From Moraxellaceae bacterium (GTDB lineage: Bacteria; Pseudomonadota; Gammaproteobacteria; Pseudomonadales; Moraxellaceae): a DNA stretch of 11,410 bases. The DNA is taken from NCBI GenBank assembly GCA_030684415.1, contig JAUXNL010000458.1, positions 1 through 11,410 of the forward strand, written 5' to 3'. The position numbers and the translations under genes are program-made. Below are positions 1 through 6,249 of the stretch, in pieces. Under the pieces are notes generated by a model that worked only from the letters and a program-made list of their open reading frames with translations, was not told the origin of the DNA and searched no databases. Numbering within the stretch: position 1 is the stretch's first letter; every line of letters begins with the position of its first letter.

Positions 1-742
1 TCTGTCCGGTGGCAAGGACAGCTACACCATGCTCGAAATCCTGCTGAGCCTGCAGATCAGTGCGCCGGTGAAGTTCGATATCGTGGCCGTGAACATGGAC
101 CAGAAGCAGCCAGGATTCCCTGAGCATGTGCTGCCCGAGTACCTCACGCAACGCGGCGTGCCGTTCTACATTCTGGAAAAAGACACCTACAGCATCGTCA
201 AGGAACTGACGCCGGAAGGGAAAACCTACTGTGCGGTGTGCTCACGCCTGCGCCGCGGCAATCTTTATGCGTTTGCGCAGGAAATCGGCGCTACCAAGGT
301 CGCGCTGGGGCATCATCGCGATGACATCATGGCGACACTTTTTCTGAACATGTTCCATGGTGGCAAGCTCAAGGCCATGCCGCCCAAACTTCTCTCTGAC
401 GACGGCAAAAACATCCTCATCCGCCCGCTGGCCTACTGCAAGGAAAAGGACATTGCCGAGTTTGCGCGGCTCAAAGGCTTCCCGATCATTCCCTGCAATC
501 TCTGCGGCTCGCAAGACAACCTGCAGCGCGCGGCCATCAATCAGATGCTGCGCGAATGGGACGACAAGTACCCACAACGTCTCGACTCCATGTTCACTGC
601 CATCCAGAACGTCGCACCCTCGCAACTGGCTGATCGCAATCTGTTCGACTTCATCAGCCTGAAAACCACTGCTGCAGACTCGCCTGCCGATGCGGACTCT
701 GCGGCGGGCAATCGCCTGGATGTCGTCAACCTGACGCTGTGA
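1..742 (+). CDS. ttcA: TtcA, tRNA 2-thiocytidine(32) synthetase (5' end missing)
   Basis: This is the C-terminal part of TtcA, the cytoplasmic enzyme that thiolates cytidine 32 in some tRNAs using ATP and an iron-sulfur cluster. The frame is open from base 2 and begins with LSGGKDS, the ATP-binding PP-loop, so only the N-terminal residues are missing. Further family marks are CAVC (bases 230-241), GHHRDD (about 311-328), and PCNLCGSQ (about 491-514). In the E. coli enzyme, two cysteines of the CxxC motif and one of the PCNLC region hold the cluster; equivalents are present here. The first visible ATG (base 29) lies after the PP-loop and cannot be the true start. The C-terminal tail is Ala/Asp-rich and ends in RLDVVNLTL. 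It stops at TGA 740-742, followed by a stem-loop. Family assignment is firm. Confidence 0.96.
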   Translation, partial: LSGGKDSYTMLEILLSLQISAPVKFDIVAVNMDQKQPGFPEHVLPEYLTQRGVPFYILEKDTYSIVKELTPEGKTYCAVCSRLRRGNLYAFAQEIGATKVALGHHRDDIMATLFLNMFHGGKLKAMPPKLLSDDGKNILIRPLAYCKEKDIAEFARLKGFPIIPCNLCGSQDNLQRAAINQMLREWDDKYPQRLDSMFTAIQNVAPSQLADRNLFDFISLKTTAADSPADADSAAGNRLDVVNLTL

Positions 743-746
743 TAGT

Positions 747-769
747 CGTCATCGCAGGCCACGATGACG
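747..769 (+). other. Stem-loop just after ttcA
   Basis: A perfect 8-bp inverted repeat (CGTCATCG, 747-754, and CGATGACG, 762-769) with a 7-base loop starts four bases after the ttcA stop. A smaller dyad TGACG-CTG-CGTCA follows at 789-801. Neither is followed by a T-run, so they do not look like a classic intrinsic terminator. They could protect the 3' end of the ttcA mRNA. The pairing is seen directly; the role is inference. Confidence 0.4.
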
Positions 770-841
770 GCCTCCCGGGCTGTTGTGATGACGCTGCGTC
801 ACCATTAAGGTGAAGCTTCATCCCTCCCGGCGAGACGCTTC

Positions 842-1711
842 ATGGCAGATGATACCGATAGCTCCGGCATTTCCTTCACCGCGTTCTATACGGGCGAAGT
901 CTGGCAACGCCATGGCTTGTCCGTGCCGTTCCTGTCTTCTGTACAAGGGCGCCGACTGTACATCGCCGGGCGTCCGGTCGAATGGCTGGGAAAATGGCTG
1001 ATTGGCGCTAACAACGAAATTCTCCTGCTACAACGCCACCTGATCATTGATGACATTGTGCGCCGCGCCATCCGCGATGAAGGCGTGACACAAATCGTCG
1101 AGATTGCCTGCGGCCTTTCACCCCGGGGCACCCGTTTCAGCCGTGAATTTGCCGGTAAGGGACTGGTCTATATCGAAGCCGACTTGCCCGGCATGGCCGC
1201 ACGCAAGCGCCACCTGCTGGAGAAAGCGGGCGAGCTTGGGTCGGCCCATCGCGTCATTGACATCAATATCCTGGAGCAGGGAACCACGGATGCACTGGAA
1301 ACCGTTTTTGCGCGTGATCTTGATCCGGCCCGAAAAACACTGGTGATTACCGAGGGCCTGATCAATTACTTTGATTACGCCACCATCCACGGTTTCTGGA
1401 CACGGCTGGCGAATTGCCTGAGAGCATTTCCGGCCGGCATTTACGTCAGTGATCTTTACCCTAATTTTCACTGGCACCGTTTTGTGCGTATTGCAGATCG
1501 CTTGAAGTCCGGCCTTGCCATCGCGACACGCAGCCACGTCACCCTGCACTTTGATACCGAGGCGGATATTCATGATGGCTTCCGTGCAGCGGGGTTTGCA
1601 CAGACACGCGTGCACTTGCCGGAGTCGTACTACGGTGTTCTCGAGATACCTGAGCAACGGATTCCCAGCATTGTCCGGGTGCTGGAAAACCGGGTGAAAC
1701 CCCATCAGTAA
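842..1711 (+). CDS. LCM/Ppm1-family SAM-dependent methyltransferase
   Basis: A 289-residue protein resembling the leucine carboxyl methyltransferase (LCM, Ppm1/Tcmp) family, whose bacterial members are mostly O-methyltransferases of unknown substrate. The visible signature is a Rossmann-type SAM site: VEIACGLSPRG (residues 86-96), an acidic strand end YIEADLP (110-116) that usually contacts SAM ribose, and LVITEGLINYF (167-177), the conserved post-fold motif. There is no signal peptide or membrane segment, so it is probably cytosolic. The ATG at 842 has a weak GGCGAG ribosome site (829-834) with 7 bases spacing. The gene is 99 bases after ttcA on the same strand and converges on hflD, with no partner gene that would suggest its substrate. 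The fold is confident; the substrate is unknown. Confidence 0.8.
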   Translation: MADDTDSSGISFTAFYTGEVWQRHGLSVPFLSSVQGRRLYIAGRPVEWLGKWLIGANNEILLLQRHLIIDDIVRRAIRDEGVTQIVEIACGLSPRGTRFSREFAGKGLVYIEADLPGMAARKRHLLEKAGELGSAHRVIDINILEQGTTDALETVFARDLDPARKTLVITEGLINYFDYATIHGFWTRLANCLRAFPAGIYVSDLYPNFHWHRFVRIADRLKSGLAIATRSHVTLHFDTEADIHDGFRAAGFAQTRVHLPESYYGVLEIPEQRIPSIVRVLENRVKPHQ

Positions 1712-1744
1712 TGCTGTCGTGATTTAAAGCTCTGAATAACCCCA

Positions 1745-1850
1745 TTTGCCCTGAGCCAGTCCCATGGGGATTTCGATTGGTCATCGAAGGGCATGCTAAA
1801 GCCAAGGCTTCGACAGGACTCCCCTGAGCGCGTCGAGCGGCTCAGCCCGA
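1745..1850. repeat. Degenerate REP-like palindromic element
   Basis: The 234-base gap between the methyltransferase and hflD (convergent genes) holds four blocks that resemble halves of a common intergenic palindrome of the type TTCGCCCTGAGCCTGTCGAA. They are TTTGCCCTGAGCC (1745-1757), ATCGAAGGGC (1783-1792), GGCTTCGACAGG (1806-1817) and GTCGAGCGGCTCAGCCCGA (1832-1850). The first pair is roughly the reverse complement of the second, so the element looks like two facing REP units, both decayed by small insertions. The matches are seen directly; the link to REP elements is from memory of such repeats and was not searched. The rest of the gap shows only a small AGCAG/CTGCT hairpin at 1912-1925 and no T-run terminator. 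Confidence 0.4.
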
Positions 1851-1945
1851 TTGCTCAGAGTGTCCTTGGGGCAGTGCTTGGTTATCGGGGGAGAGGAAAT
1901 CGACCGCTACGAGCAGTTGGCTGCTACAAATGAGGCGGCGCTAGT

Positions 1946-2593
1946 TCACGCCTGACTTTCGCGGATGATCTCGCGAATTTCGCCCAGAATCTGGCCGCGC
2001 GTGAACATCAGATGCCAGCGGCGCCCACCAAGGCGGTGCCACAACCAGGCGGCGCGTACGCCGGCGAGCAAAACGGCTCGCACCTGTTCGGGCGTGCCAG
2101 TTGTTTTCAGGTGTTTCGGATCGCCCTTGACCTGAATACGGAACGGCAGTTGTCCCGCGGTATCCACATAGATGCCACCCAGATTGTTCAGCATGGCTGG
2201 GCTGACAATGCTGTCGAAGTGCTTGCGTTGTTCGCTGGCCATTTCCAGCCGACGCCGGAGAGTGTCGAGCAATTCGGGGGCTTTGCTGAGATGGCGCTCG
2301 ACCTGTATCAAGCTGAGCGCATAGCGCACGACGTCGGCCTGGCGCGGATGGCCGCCACGCAAGGGCTCCAGAAAGGTTTGCTCCAGCGCCTGCAGCCCGG
2401 CTTGCAGCCCACGCAGGTTGTTTCCGTAGATGGCGCTCACTTCATCGGTGTCCAGAACCAGCACACTGTTGAGCAAAGCCTCTTGCGCGACCGGGTCGCA
2501 ATGGCCTCGCCAGGCGAGGGCATCCGCCAGTACCGCCGACTGGAAAAGGGCGGCGAGGGCAAGGGTCTTGTCACGGTGAACGTTCTGGCTCAT
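1946..2593 (-). CDS. hflD: HflD homologue (lysogenization regulator family)
   Basis: A 215-residue protein matching HflD, a peripheral inner-membrane protein known in E. coli for binding the lambda CII activator and reducing lysogeny; its native role is unclear. Family features seen are the N-terminal TLALAALFQSA, the central TRY/VRYALSLIQVERHLS-type helix, HFDSIVSPAMLNNLGGIYVD, RIQVKGD, and the C-terminal VRAVLLAGVRAAWLWHRLGG...LMFTRG block. The protein is helical with no obvious transmembrane segment. The ATG at 2593 matches the usual family start. Its ribosome site is weak (GAAG). It lies 56 bases downstream of mnmA, the conserved order, but a terminator-like structure sits between them. 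In E. coli purB follows hflD; here nothing on this strand follows inside the window. Confidence 0.93.
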   Translation of the reverse strand: MSQNVHRDKTLALAALFQSAVLADALAWRGHCDPVAQEALLNSVLVLDTDEVSAIYGNNLRGLQAGLQALEQTFLEPLRGGHPRQADVVRYALSLIQVERHLSKAPELLDTLRRRLEMASEQRKHFDSIVSPAMLNNLGGIYVDTAGQLPFRIQVKGDPKHLKTTGTPEQVRAVLLAGVRAAWLWHRLGGRRWHLMFTRGQILGEIREIIRESQA

Positions 2594-2606
2594 GGGCTTC
2601 GACTAC

Positions 2607-2644
2607 AAAAAAAGTAAATGACGTTTACGGTGCAGCAGGCACCG
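2607..2644 (-). terminator. Possible terminator/attenuator between mnmA and hflD
   Basis: Reading the minus strand after the mnmA stop, a hairpin CGGTGC-loop-GCACCG (2628-2644) is followed directly by a second small hairpin GTAAA-CGTCA-TTTAC (2614-2628), sharing one base, and then seven T (2607-2613). This has the layout of an intrinsic terminator, although the stem next to the T-run is only 5 bp and AT-rich. Because it lies between mnmA and hflD, it could lower read-through into hflD rather than end the operon completely. The sequence is plain; the function is inferred. Confidence 0.45.
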
Positions 2645-2649
2645 GCGCA

Positions 2650-3756
2650 TCAGCCTTCGGCTGTCCAGACGGATTCGATAACGCCGCCTCCCAGGCACTC
2701 ATCCCCCATATAAAACACCACGGACTGACCCGGCGTGACGGCCCGTTGCGGCACGGCAAAGCTCACCACATATCCTTCAGCAGTGATATCCCTCTCGACA
2801 CGGCAGGCCTGATCCGGTTGGCGATACCGGGTTTTGGCTGTGCACACCAACGGTAGATGGGGTTCGTTGATGACCCAATCAACCTCGCGCACCCGCAAAT
2901 GTGTGCTCATCATCAACGGATGTTCGTGGCCCTGACCAATCACGAGCACATTGCGCGCGATGTCTTTGTGCACCACATACCATGGCGCTTCGGCCGCGCC
3001 GCGCTGGCCGCCGATGCCAATCCCTTCACGCTGACCCAGCGTGTAGTACATCAGCCCCTGATGCTGGCCAATGACGCGGCCATCATCCGTTTCGATGTTG
3101 CCTGGCTGGGCCGGCAGGTACTGCTTGAGAAAATCACTGAAGCGGCGCTCACCAATAAAGCAGATGCCGGTGGAGTCTTTTTTGGCATGGTTGCCAAAGC
3201 CTTGCTCGGTGGCGATCCGACGCACGTCCGGCTTTTCCAGTTCACCCACCGGAAAGAGGGTGCGTGCAATCTGGCGGCCATTAACGGCATGCAGGAAGTA
3301 ACTCTGGTCCTTGTTGGCATCCAGACCTTTCAGCAAGCGGGCGCAGTCATTTTCATGGCTGCGACGGACATAGTGCCCGGTCGCAATGAAGTCAGCGCCG
3401 AGCACTTGCGCGTAATCCAGAAAGGCGCGGAACTTGATTTCCTTGTTGCACAGAATGTCCGGGTTGGGCGTACGCCCGGCGCGATACTCGGCCAGAAAAT
3501 GCTCGAAGACCCGATCCCAGTACTCAAGTGCAAAATTGGCCGTATGCAGCCGGATGCCCAGTTGATCGCAGACGGATTGCGCATCGGCCAGATCTTCACG
3601 CGCCGTGCAGTACTCCGTGCCGTCATCCTCTTCCCAGTTCTTCATGAAGAGGCCCTCGACCTGATACCCCTGCTGGAGCAGCAACCAGGCAGATACCGAC
3701 GAATCGACTCCACCAGACATGCCGACAATGACGCGGGTTTCGGAAGGCTTTTTCAT
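2650..3756 (-). CDS. mnmA: MnmA, tRNA-uridine 2-sulfurtransferase
   Basis: MnmA puts sulfur on C2 of the wobble uridine (U34) of tRNA Lys, Glu and Gln, taking activated sulfur from the TusE/IscS relay and using ATP to adenylate the base. Residues 14-19 are the PP-loop SGGVDS. Cys103 in NPDILCNKEIKF and Cys199 in DSTGICFIGERRF match the catalytic cysteine pair of the family (E. coli 102 and 199). GHYVRR and KDQSYFLHA are also family blocks. The product is 368 residues, the same length as the E. coli protein, when the ATG at 3756 (MKKPSETR) is used. The frame stays open upstream to about 3897, but that extension overlaps nudJ, is Arg/Pro-rich and is not family-like. The ribosome site before 3756 is poor, so coupling to nudJ translation is possible. 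Confidence 0.96.
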   Translation of the reverse strand: MKKPSETRVIVGMSGGVDSSVSAWLLLQQGYQVEGLFMKNWEEDDGTEYCTAREDLADAQSVCDQLGIRLHTANFALEYWDRVFEHFLAEYRAGRTPNPDILCNKEIKFRAFLDYAQVLGADFIATGHYVRRSHENDCARLLKGLDANKDQSYFLHAVNGRQIARTLFPVGELEKPDVRRIATEQGFGNHAKKDSTGICFIGERRFSDFLKQYLPAQPGNIETDDGRVIGQHQGLMYYTLGQREGIGIGGQRGAAEAPWYVVHKDIARNVLVIGQGHEHPLMMSTHLRVREVDWVINEPHLPLVCTAKTRYRQPDQACRVERDITAEGYVVSFAVPQRAVTPGQSVVFYMGDECLGGGVIESVWTAEG

Positions 3757-3827
3757 GAACGGTTCTGTGCAAGTGGATGGGGCGATGAGTGCATCGAACG
3801 ACAGACGCCGCGCGGATGAATCCGCCG

Positions 3828-4283
3828 TTACGGCATGGGGTGCTCGTGCACGAGGTCGAGCGGGAAGCGGCGGCCGGCAATCGCATCGTCCACGCACTTC
3901 AATACCAGTGGACTGCGCAGCCGACCACTATCAGCGATTTCGGCCCGTGTCAGCCAGACGGCTTGAACGATGCCTTCATCCAGCGCCCGTTCGGCATGGT
4001 GCTGCACTGCATCCGCCAGAAAACAGGCGCGATAGTACGTGGCATCCGGGTTGTGGGGGGGCGTGTACACATAAAGCCCGAGAAAACCCGTCAGATGGAC
4101 GTCCCAGCCGGTTTCTTCCAGGGTTTCACGAACAGCGGCCTGCTCCAGCGTCTCGCCCTTTTCGACATGGCCCGCAGGCTGGTTGTACACTGGCTCCGGT
4201 CTGTCGGCCATTTCCTCCACGAGCAGGAAGCGGTCGTCGCGTCTGGCGATTACGGCCACGGTGACATGGGCTTCCCAAGTCAT
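3828..4283 (-). CDS. nudJ: NudJ-type Nudix hydrolase
   Basis: A 151-residue Nudix hydrolase. The Nudix box runs from Gly38 to Trp60 and fits GX5EX7REXXEEXG exactly (Gly38, Glu44, Arg52-Glu53, Glu56-Glu57, Gly59). NudJ of E. coli (formerly YmfB) hydrolyses several (di)phosphates, including the thiamin precursor HMP-PP and nucleoside tri- and diphosphates; the same activity is inferred from similarity and position. The gene begins the nudJ-mnmA-hflD order found in many gammaproteobacteria and ends 71 bases before mnmA. The ATG at 4283 is preceded by a purine-rich GGGGGA at good spacing. Upstream it diverges from the moaCDE operon, with only 29 bases between its start and the possible moa leader ORF. 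Confidence 0.92.
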   Translation of the reverse strand: MTWEAHVTVAVIARRDDRFLLVEEMADRPEPVYNQPAGHVEKGETLEQAAVRETLEETGWDVHLTGFLGLYVYTPPHNPDATYYRACFLADAVQHHAERALDEGIVQAVWLTRAEIADSGRLRSPLVLKCVDDAIAGRRFPLDLVHEHPMP

Positions 4284-4289
4284 TATTCA
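4261..4289 (+). promoter_or_regulatory. Candidate promoter for the moa operon
   Basis: GTGACA (4261-4266, five of six matches to the -35 consensus) and TATTCA (4284-4289, only three of six matches to the -10) are 17 bases apart. They lie over the start of nudJ, which is where a promoter must lie if the leader ORF at 4313 is transcribed. The -10 is poor, so this is a candidate only. Confidence 0.25.
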
Positions 4290-4312
4290 TCCCCCGGTTT
4301 GCAAGGTCGGCA

Positions 4313-4390
4313 ATGCTACCGCAAGACATTCATGGCCACGACATTGACCGTCACGACATTCTCCCTCACGAACTGAAGTCACCCTCTTGA
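4313..4390 (+). CDS. Possible 25-codon leader ORF coupled to moaC
   Basis: An ATG at 4313 has an AAGG ribosome site at 4303-4306 (6 bases spacing). It opens a 25-codon frame whose TGA stop (4388-4390) overlaps the TTG start of moaC (4387-4389) as TTGA, the arrangement typical of translational coupling. After the first three residues (MLP), the predicted peptide is four five-residue units: QDIHG, HDIDR, HDILP and HELKS. It is rich in His and Asp and follows a 15-bp DNA repeat. The stop/start overlap would explain how moaC, with its rare start codon and weak ribosome site, is translated. No known leader peptide is recognised. The ORF is short and could be chance. Confidence 0.35.
   Translation: MLPQDIHGHDIDRHDILPHELKSPS
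4322..4381 (+). repeat. Four 15-bp direct repeats upstream of moaC
   Basis: Units start at exactly 15-base intervals: CAAGACATT at 4322, CACGACATT at 4337, CACGACATT at 4352, and a diverged CACGAACTG at 4367. The first nine bases of each unit are conserved and the remaining six vary. They lie between the divergent nudJ and moaC genes. They could be a series of regulator binding sites, a coding repeat in the leader ORF, or simple slippage. The repeat itself is read directly. Confidence 0.75.
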
Positions 4391-4890
4391 GCCAGCCAAC
4401 TTCTGCCACAGGACTCACGCATCTCGATGCCGCCGGCCATGCCCGCATGGTCGATGTCGGCGATAAACCCGTCACCCATCGCGAGGCGGTGGCAGAAGCC
4501 TTTGTGCGGATGCGCCCCGACACCCTGGCACTGATCAGCAGTGGGGGCATGCCCAAGGGTGACGTACTCGGTGTGGCACGCATCGCCGGCATTCAGGCGG
4601 CCAAGAAAACCAGTGAGCTGATACCGCTTTGCCATCCCTTGATGTTGTCCTCGGTCAAGGTCGAGCTCACGCCAGAGGAGCAGAATGCCGGCGTGCGCAT
4701 CCTTGCCACCTGCCGTCTGGCGGGCCAGACCGGTGTGGAAATGGAGGCGCTGACCGCTGCCAGTGTGGCCGCGCTCACGCTTTATGACATGTGCAAAGCG
4801 GTCGACAAGGGCATGGTCATCGAGCAGGTGCGGTTGCTGTCCAAGACTGGCGGCAAATCCGGAGACTTCAAGGCAGGAGCTGCCCCGTGA
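4387..4890 (+). CDS. moaC: MoaC, cyclic pyranopterin monophosphate synthase
   Basis: MoaC converts the 3',8-cyclo-GTP product of MoaA into cyclic pyranopterin monophosphate, the first stable intermediate of molybdenum cofactor. The 167-residue sequence carries the family blocks: PKGDV (Lys57), ARIAGIQAAKKTSELIPLCHPL (His83), GVEMEALTAASVAALTLYDMCKAVDK (Asp134, Lys137) and the end LLSKTGGKSGDFK. These match the E. coli catalytic Lys51, His77, Asp128 and Lys131. The start is TTG 4387, giving MSQPTS like the E. coli MSQLTH; a stop codon at 4345 and the lack of ATG or GTG exclude an upstream start. The ribosome site is weak (TGAAG, 8 bases). The stop overlaps the moaD start. No moaA or moaB lies in the window. 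Confidence 0.96.
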   Translation: MSQPTSATGLTHLDAAGHARMVDVGDKPVTHREAVAEAFVRMRPDTLALISSGGMPKGDVLGVARIAGIQAAKKTSELIPLCHPLMLSSVKVELTPEEQNAGVRILATCRLAGQTGVEMEALTAASVAALTLYDMCKAVDKGMVIEQVRLLSKTGGKSGDFKAGAAP

Positions 4891-5144
4891 TCACGATTCT
4901 GTATTTTGCCCGCTTCCGCGAAAAGCTGGGGCTGGCCCAGGAACAACTCGAACTGCCGGCACGAGGGGATGTCGACGTGCAAACCGTGCTGGACTTGCTG
5001 GCGGCACGAGGCGGCGTCTGGGCTGATCTGTTCGAGTGCGAGCGCGGCGTACTGGCCGCCATCAACCAAGAGATGGTGTCGCGCGAAAGCAGTGTGTATG
5101 AGGGTGATGAGCTGGCGCTCTTTCCACCCGTGACCGGAGGCTGA
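4887..5144 (+). CDS. moaD: MoaD, molybdopterin synthase small (sulfur carrier) subunit
   Basis: An 85-residue ubiquitin-like sulfur carrier. The C-terminus ends PPVTGG, the double-glycine tail that is adenylated by MoeB and thiocarboxylated to donate sulfur for the dithiolene. The N-terminal ITILYFARFREKLG strand and the ALFPPV segment are typical of the family, and the length is normal (about 81-85). The start is GTG 4887, which overlaps the moaC stop as GTGA and has AGGAG at 4875-4879 with 7 bases spacing. An earlier in-frame ATG (4791) lies deep inside moaC and is rejected. It pairs with MoaE, whose start follows the moaD stop without a gap. Confidence 0.95.
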   Translation: MITILYFARFREKLGLAQEQLELPARGDVDVQTVLDLLAARGGVWADLFECERGVLAAINQEMVSRESSVYEGDELALFPPVTGG

Positions 5145-5594
5145 GTGCAACGGCGTATCCGCGTGCAGTCAGAGGCTTTTGATGCCGGCCTTGAAGCCGC
5201 TGCGCTGGAAGGCGAGGGGGTGGGCGCTGTGGTGACGTTTACCGGCCTTGTGCGCGGACAGTCGCCGCGTGGGCCAGTGACGGCCATCGCACTCGAACAT
5301 TATCCCGGCATGACCGAGCGCAGCCTGCAGACAATCGCAGACGATGCCGCAACGCGCTGGCCGGTGCTGGGCATCACGATCATCCACCGTGTAGGGCATT
5401 TGCAGGCAGGGGAGCCGATTGTCTTTGTCGGTGTGGCATCGGCCCACCGGGAGGCCGCCTTCCAGGCCGCCAGCTTTCTGATGGACTATCTCAAGACCCG
5501 GGCACCGTTCTGGAAAAAAGAGTGGGTGAACGGCAAGCCGGAGTGGGTCGAGTCAAAGTCCTCTGACGATGCCGCCGCCCGGCGCTGGGACTGA
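5145..5594 (+). CDS. moaE: MoaE, molybdopterin synthase catalytic subunit
   Basis: The large subunit of molybdopterin synthase, which with MoaD converts cyclic pyranopterin monophosphate to molybdopterin. The 149-residue product has GAVVTFTGLVRG (27-38), LEHYPGMTE (50-58), HRVGHLQAGE (81-90) and YLKTRAPFWKKE (115-126). Lys117 and Lys124 match the E. coli active-site lysines 119 and 126. The ending ESKSSDDAAARRW is typical. The GTG at 5145 directly follows the moaD TGA, with GGAG at 5136-5139 as ribosome site. It is the last gene of the moaCDE operon and converges on rluE. The 91-base gap after it has only a 5-bp hairpin (5621-5637) and no clear terminator. Confidence 0.96.
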   Translation: MQRRIRVQSEAFDAGLEAAALEGEGVGAVVTFTGLVRGQSPRGPVTAIALEHYPGMTERSLQTIADDAATRWPVLGITIIHRVGHLQAGEPIVFVGVASAHREAAFQAASFLMDYLKTRAPFWKKEWVNGKPEWVESKSSDDAAARRWD

Positions 5595-5685
5595 TAGGGC
5601 AGGGAGTCAGCCAGCCTCAATGCCAAAGGGTATGGCAAAGAGCGGCACGGCAACGCGGTCTGACAAAGCGGATGCGCCGAGCCGC

Positions 5686-6249
5686 TCAGCCGCGAGGAAT
5701 ATCGTGGCGGCTGATGTCGATGCTCCGCCACTCTCCCGGCGCCAGTCCTTCAGTTGTCCACGGCCCGATGGCCACACGCACCAATCGCAAGGTCGGAAAG
5801 CCGACCGCCGCCGTCATCCGCCGGACCTGGCGATTCCGCCCCTCACGCAAGACAAGCTCCACCCAACTGGTCGGGATGTTGGCGCGGTAGCGGATGGGTG
5901 GGTTCCGCTCCCAAAGATCGGGCGTTTGTAGCTCACGTGCCTCAGCCGGCAGGGTCAGGCCGTCATTCAGCTCGACTCCCGCCGCTAGCTTCGCTAATGC
6001 CTCCGCCGTGATTTTTCCTTCCACCTGGGCCCAATACGTTTTGGGCATCTTCCAGCGTGGATCGGCAATGCGTGCCTGCACAACACCATCGTCGGTGAGC
6101 AGCAACAGCCCCTCCGAATCATGATCAAGACGCCCGGCCGGATAGACCTCGGGGATGTCGACATGATCGGCGAGTGTCGGCCGGCCATCCTTGTCGCTGA
6201 ACTGGCAGAGCGTCAGATAGGGTTTGTTGAGCAGAATGAGGCGGGACAT
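5686..6249 (-). CDS. rluE: RluE, 23S rRNA pseudouridine(2457) synthase
   Basis: An RsuA/RluE-family pseudouridine synthase of 187 residues; RluE modifies U2457 of 23S rRNA in E. coli. The catalytic motif is GRLDHDSEGLLLLT (39-52), with Asp42 as the nucleophile. NDGLTLPA, RNPPIRYRANIPTSWVEL and EGRNRQVRRMTAAVGFPTLRLVR are the later conserved blocks and fit RluE rather than RsuA or RluB. There is no S4 RNA-binding domain at the N-terminus, as is usual for RluE. A stop codon lies two codons before the ATG at 6249, so that is the most upstream start; no purine-rich ribosome site precedes it. It is divergent from icd, as in E. coli. In E. coli nudJ follows rluE directly; here moaCDE lies between. 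Confidence 0.93.
   Translation of the reverse strand: MSRLILLNKPYLTLCQFSDKDGRPTLADHVDIPEVYPAGRLDHDSEGLLLLTDDGVVQARIADPRWKMPKTYWAQVEGKITAEALAKLAAGVELNDGLTLPAEARELQTPDLWERNPPIRYRANIPTSWVELVLREGRNRQVRRMTAAVGFPTLRLVRVAIGPWTTEGLAPGEWRSIDISRHDIPRG

Noticed and set aside
2857..3819. Long open frame on the plus strand across mnmA (320 codons).
   Set aside because: It is the antisense shadow of mnmA and shows no recognisable domain.
3757..3897. In-frame N-terminal extension of mnmA.
   Set aside because: It overlaps the end of nudJ and is Arg/Pro-rich; starting at 3756 gives exactly the usual 368-residue protein.
4332..4376. A second short frame (14 codons, six of them Thr) through the same repeats upstream of moaC, reminiscent of a Thr attenuator peptide.
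   Set aside because: It has no ribosome site at suitable distance, no terminator follows, and moaC has no link to threonine. The Thr content is a by-product of the 15-bp repeat read in another frame.
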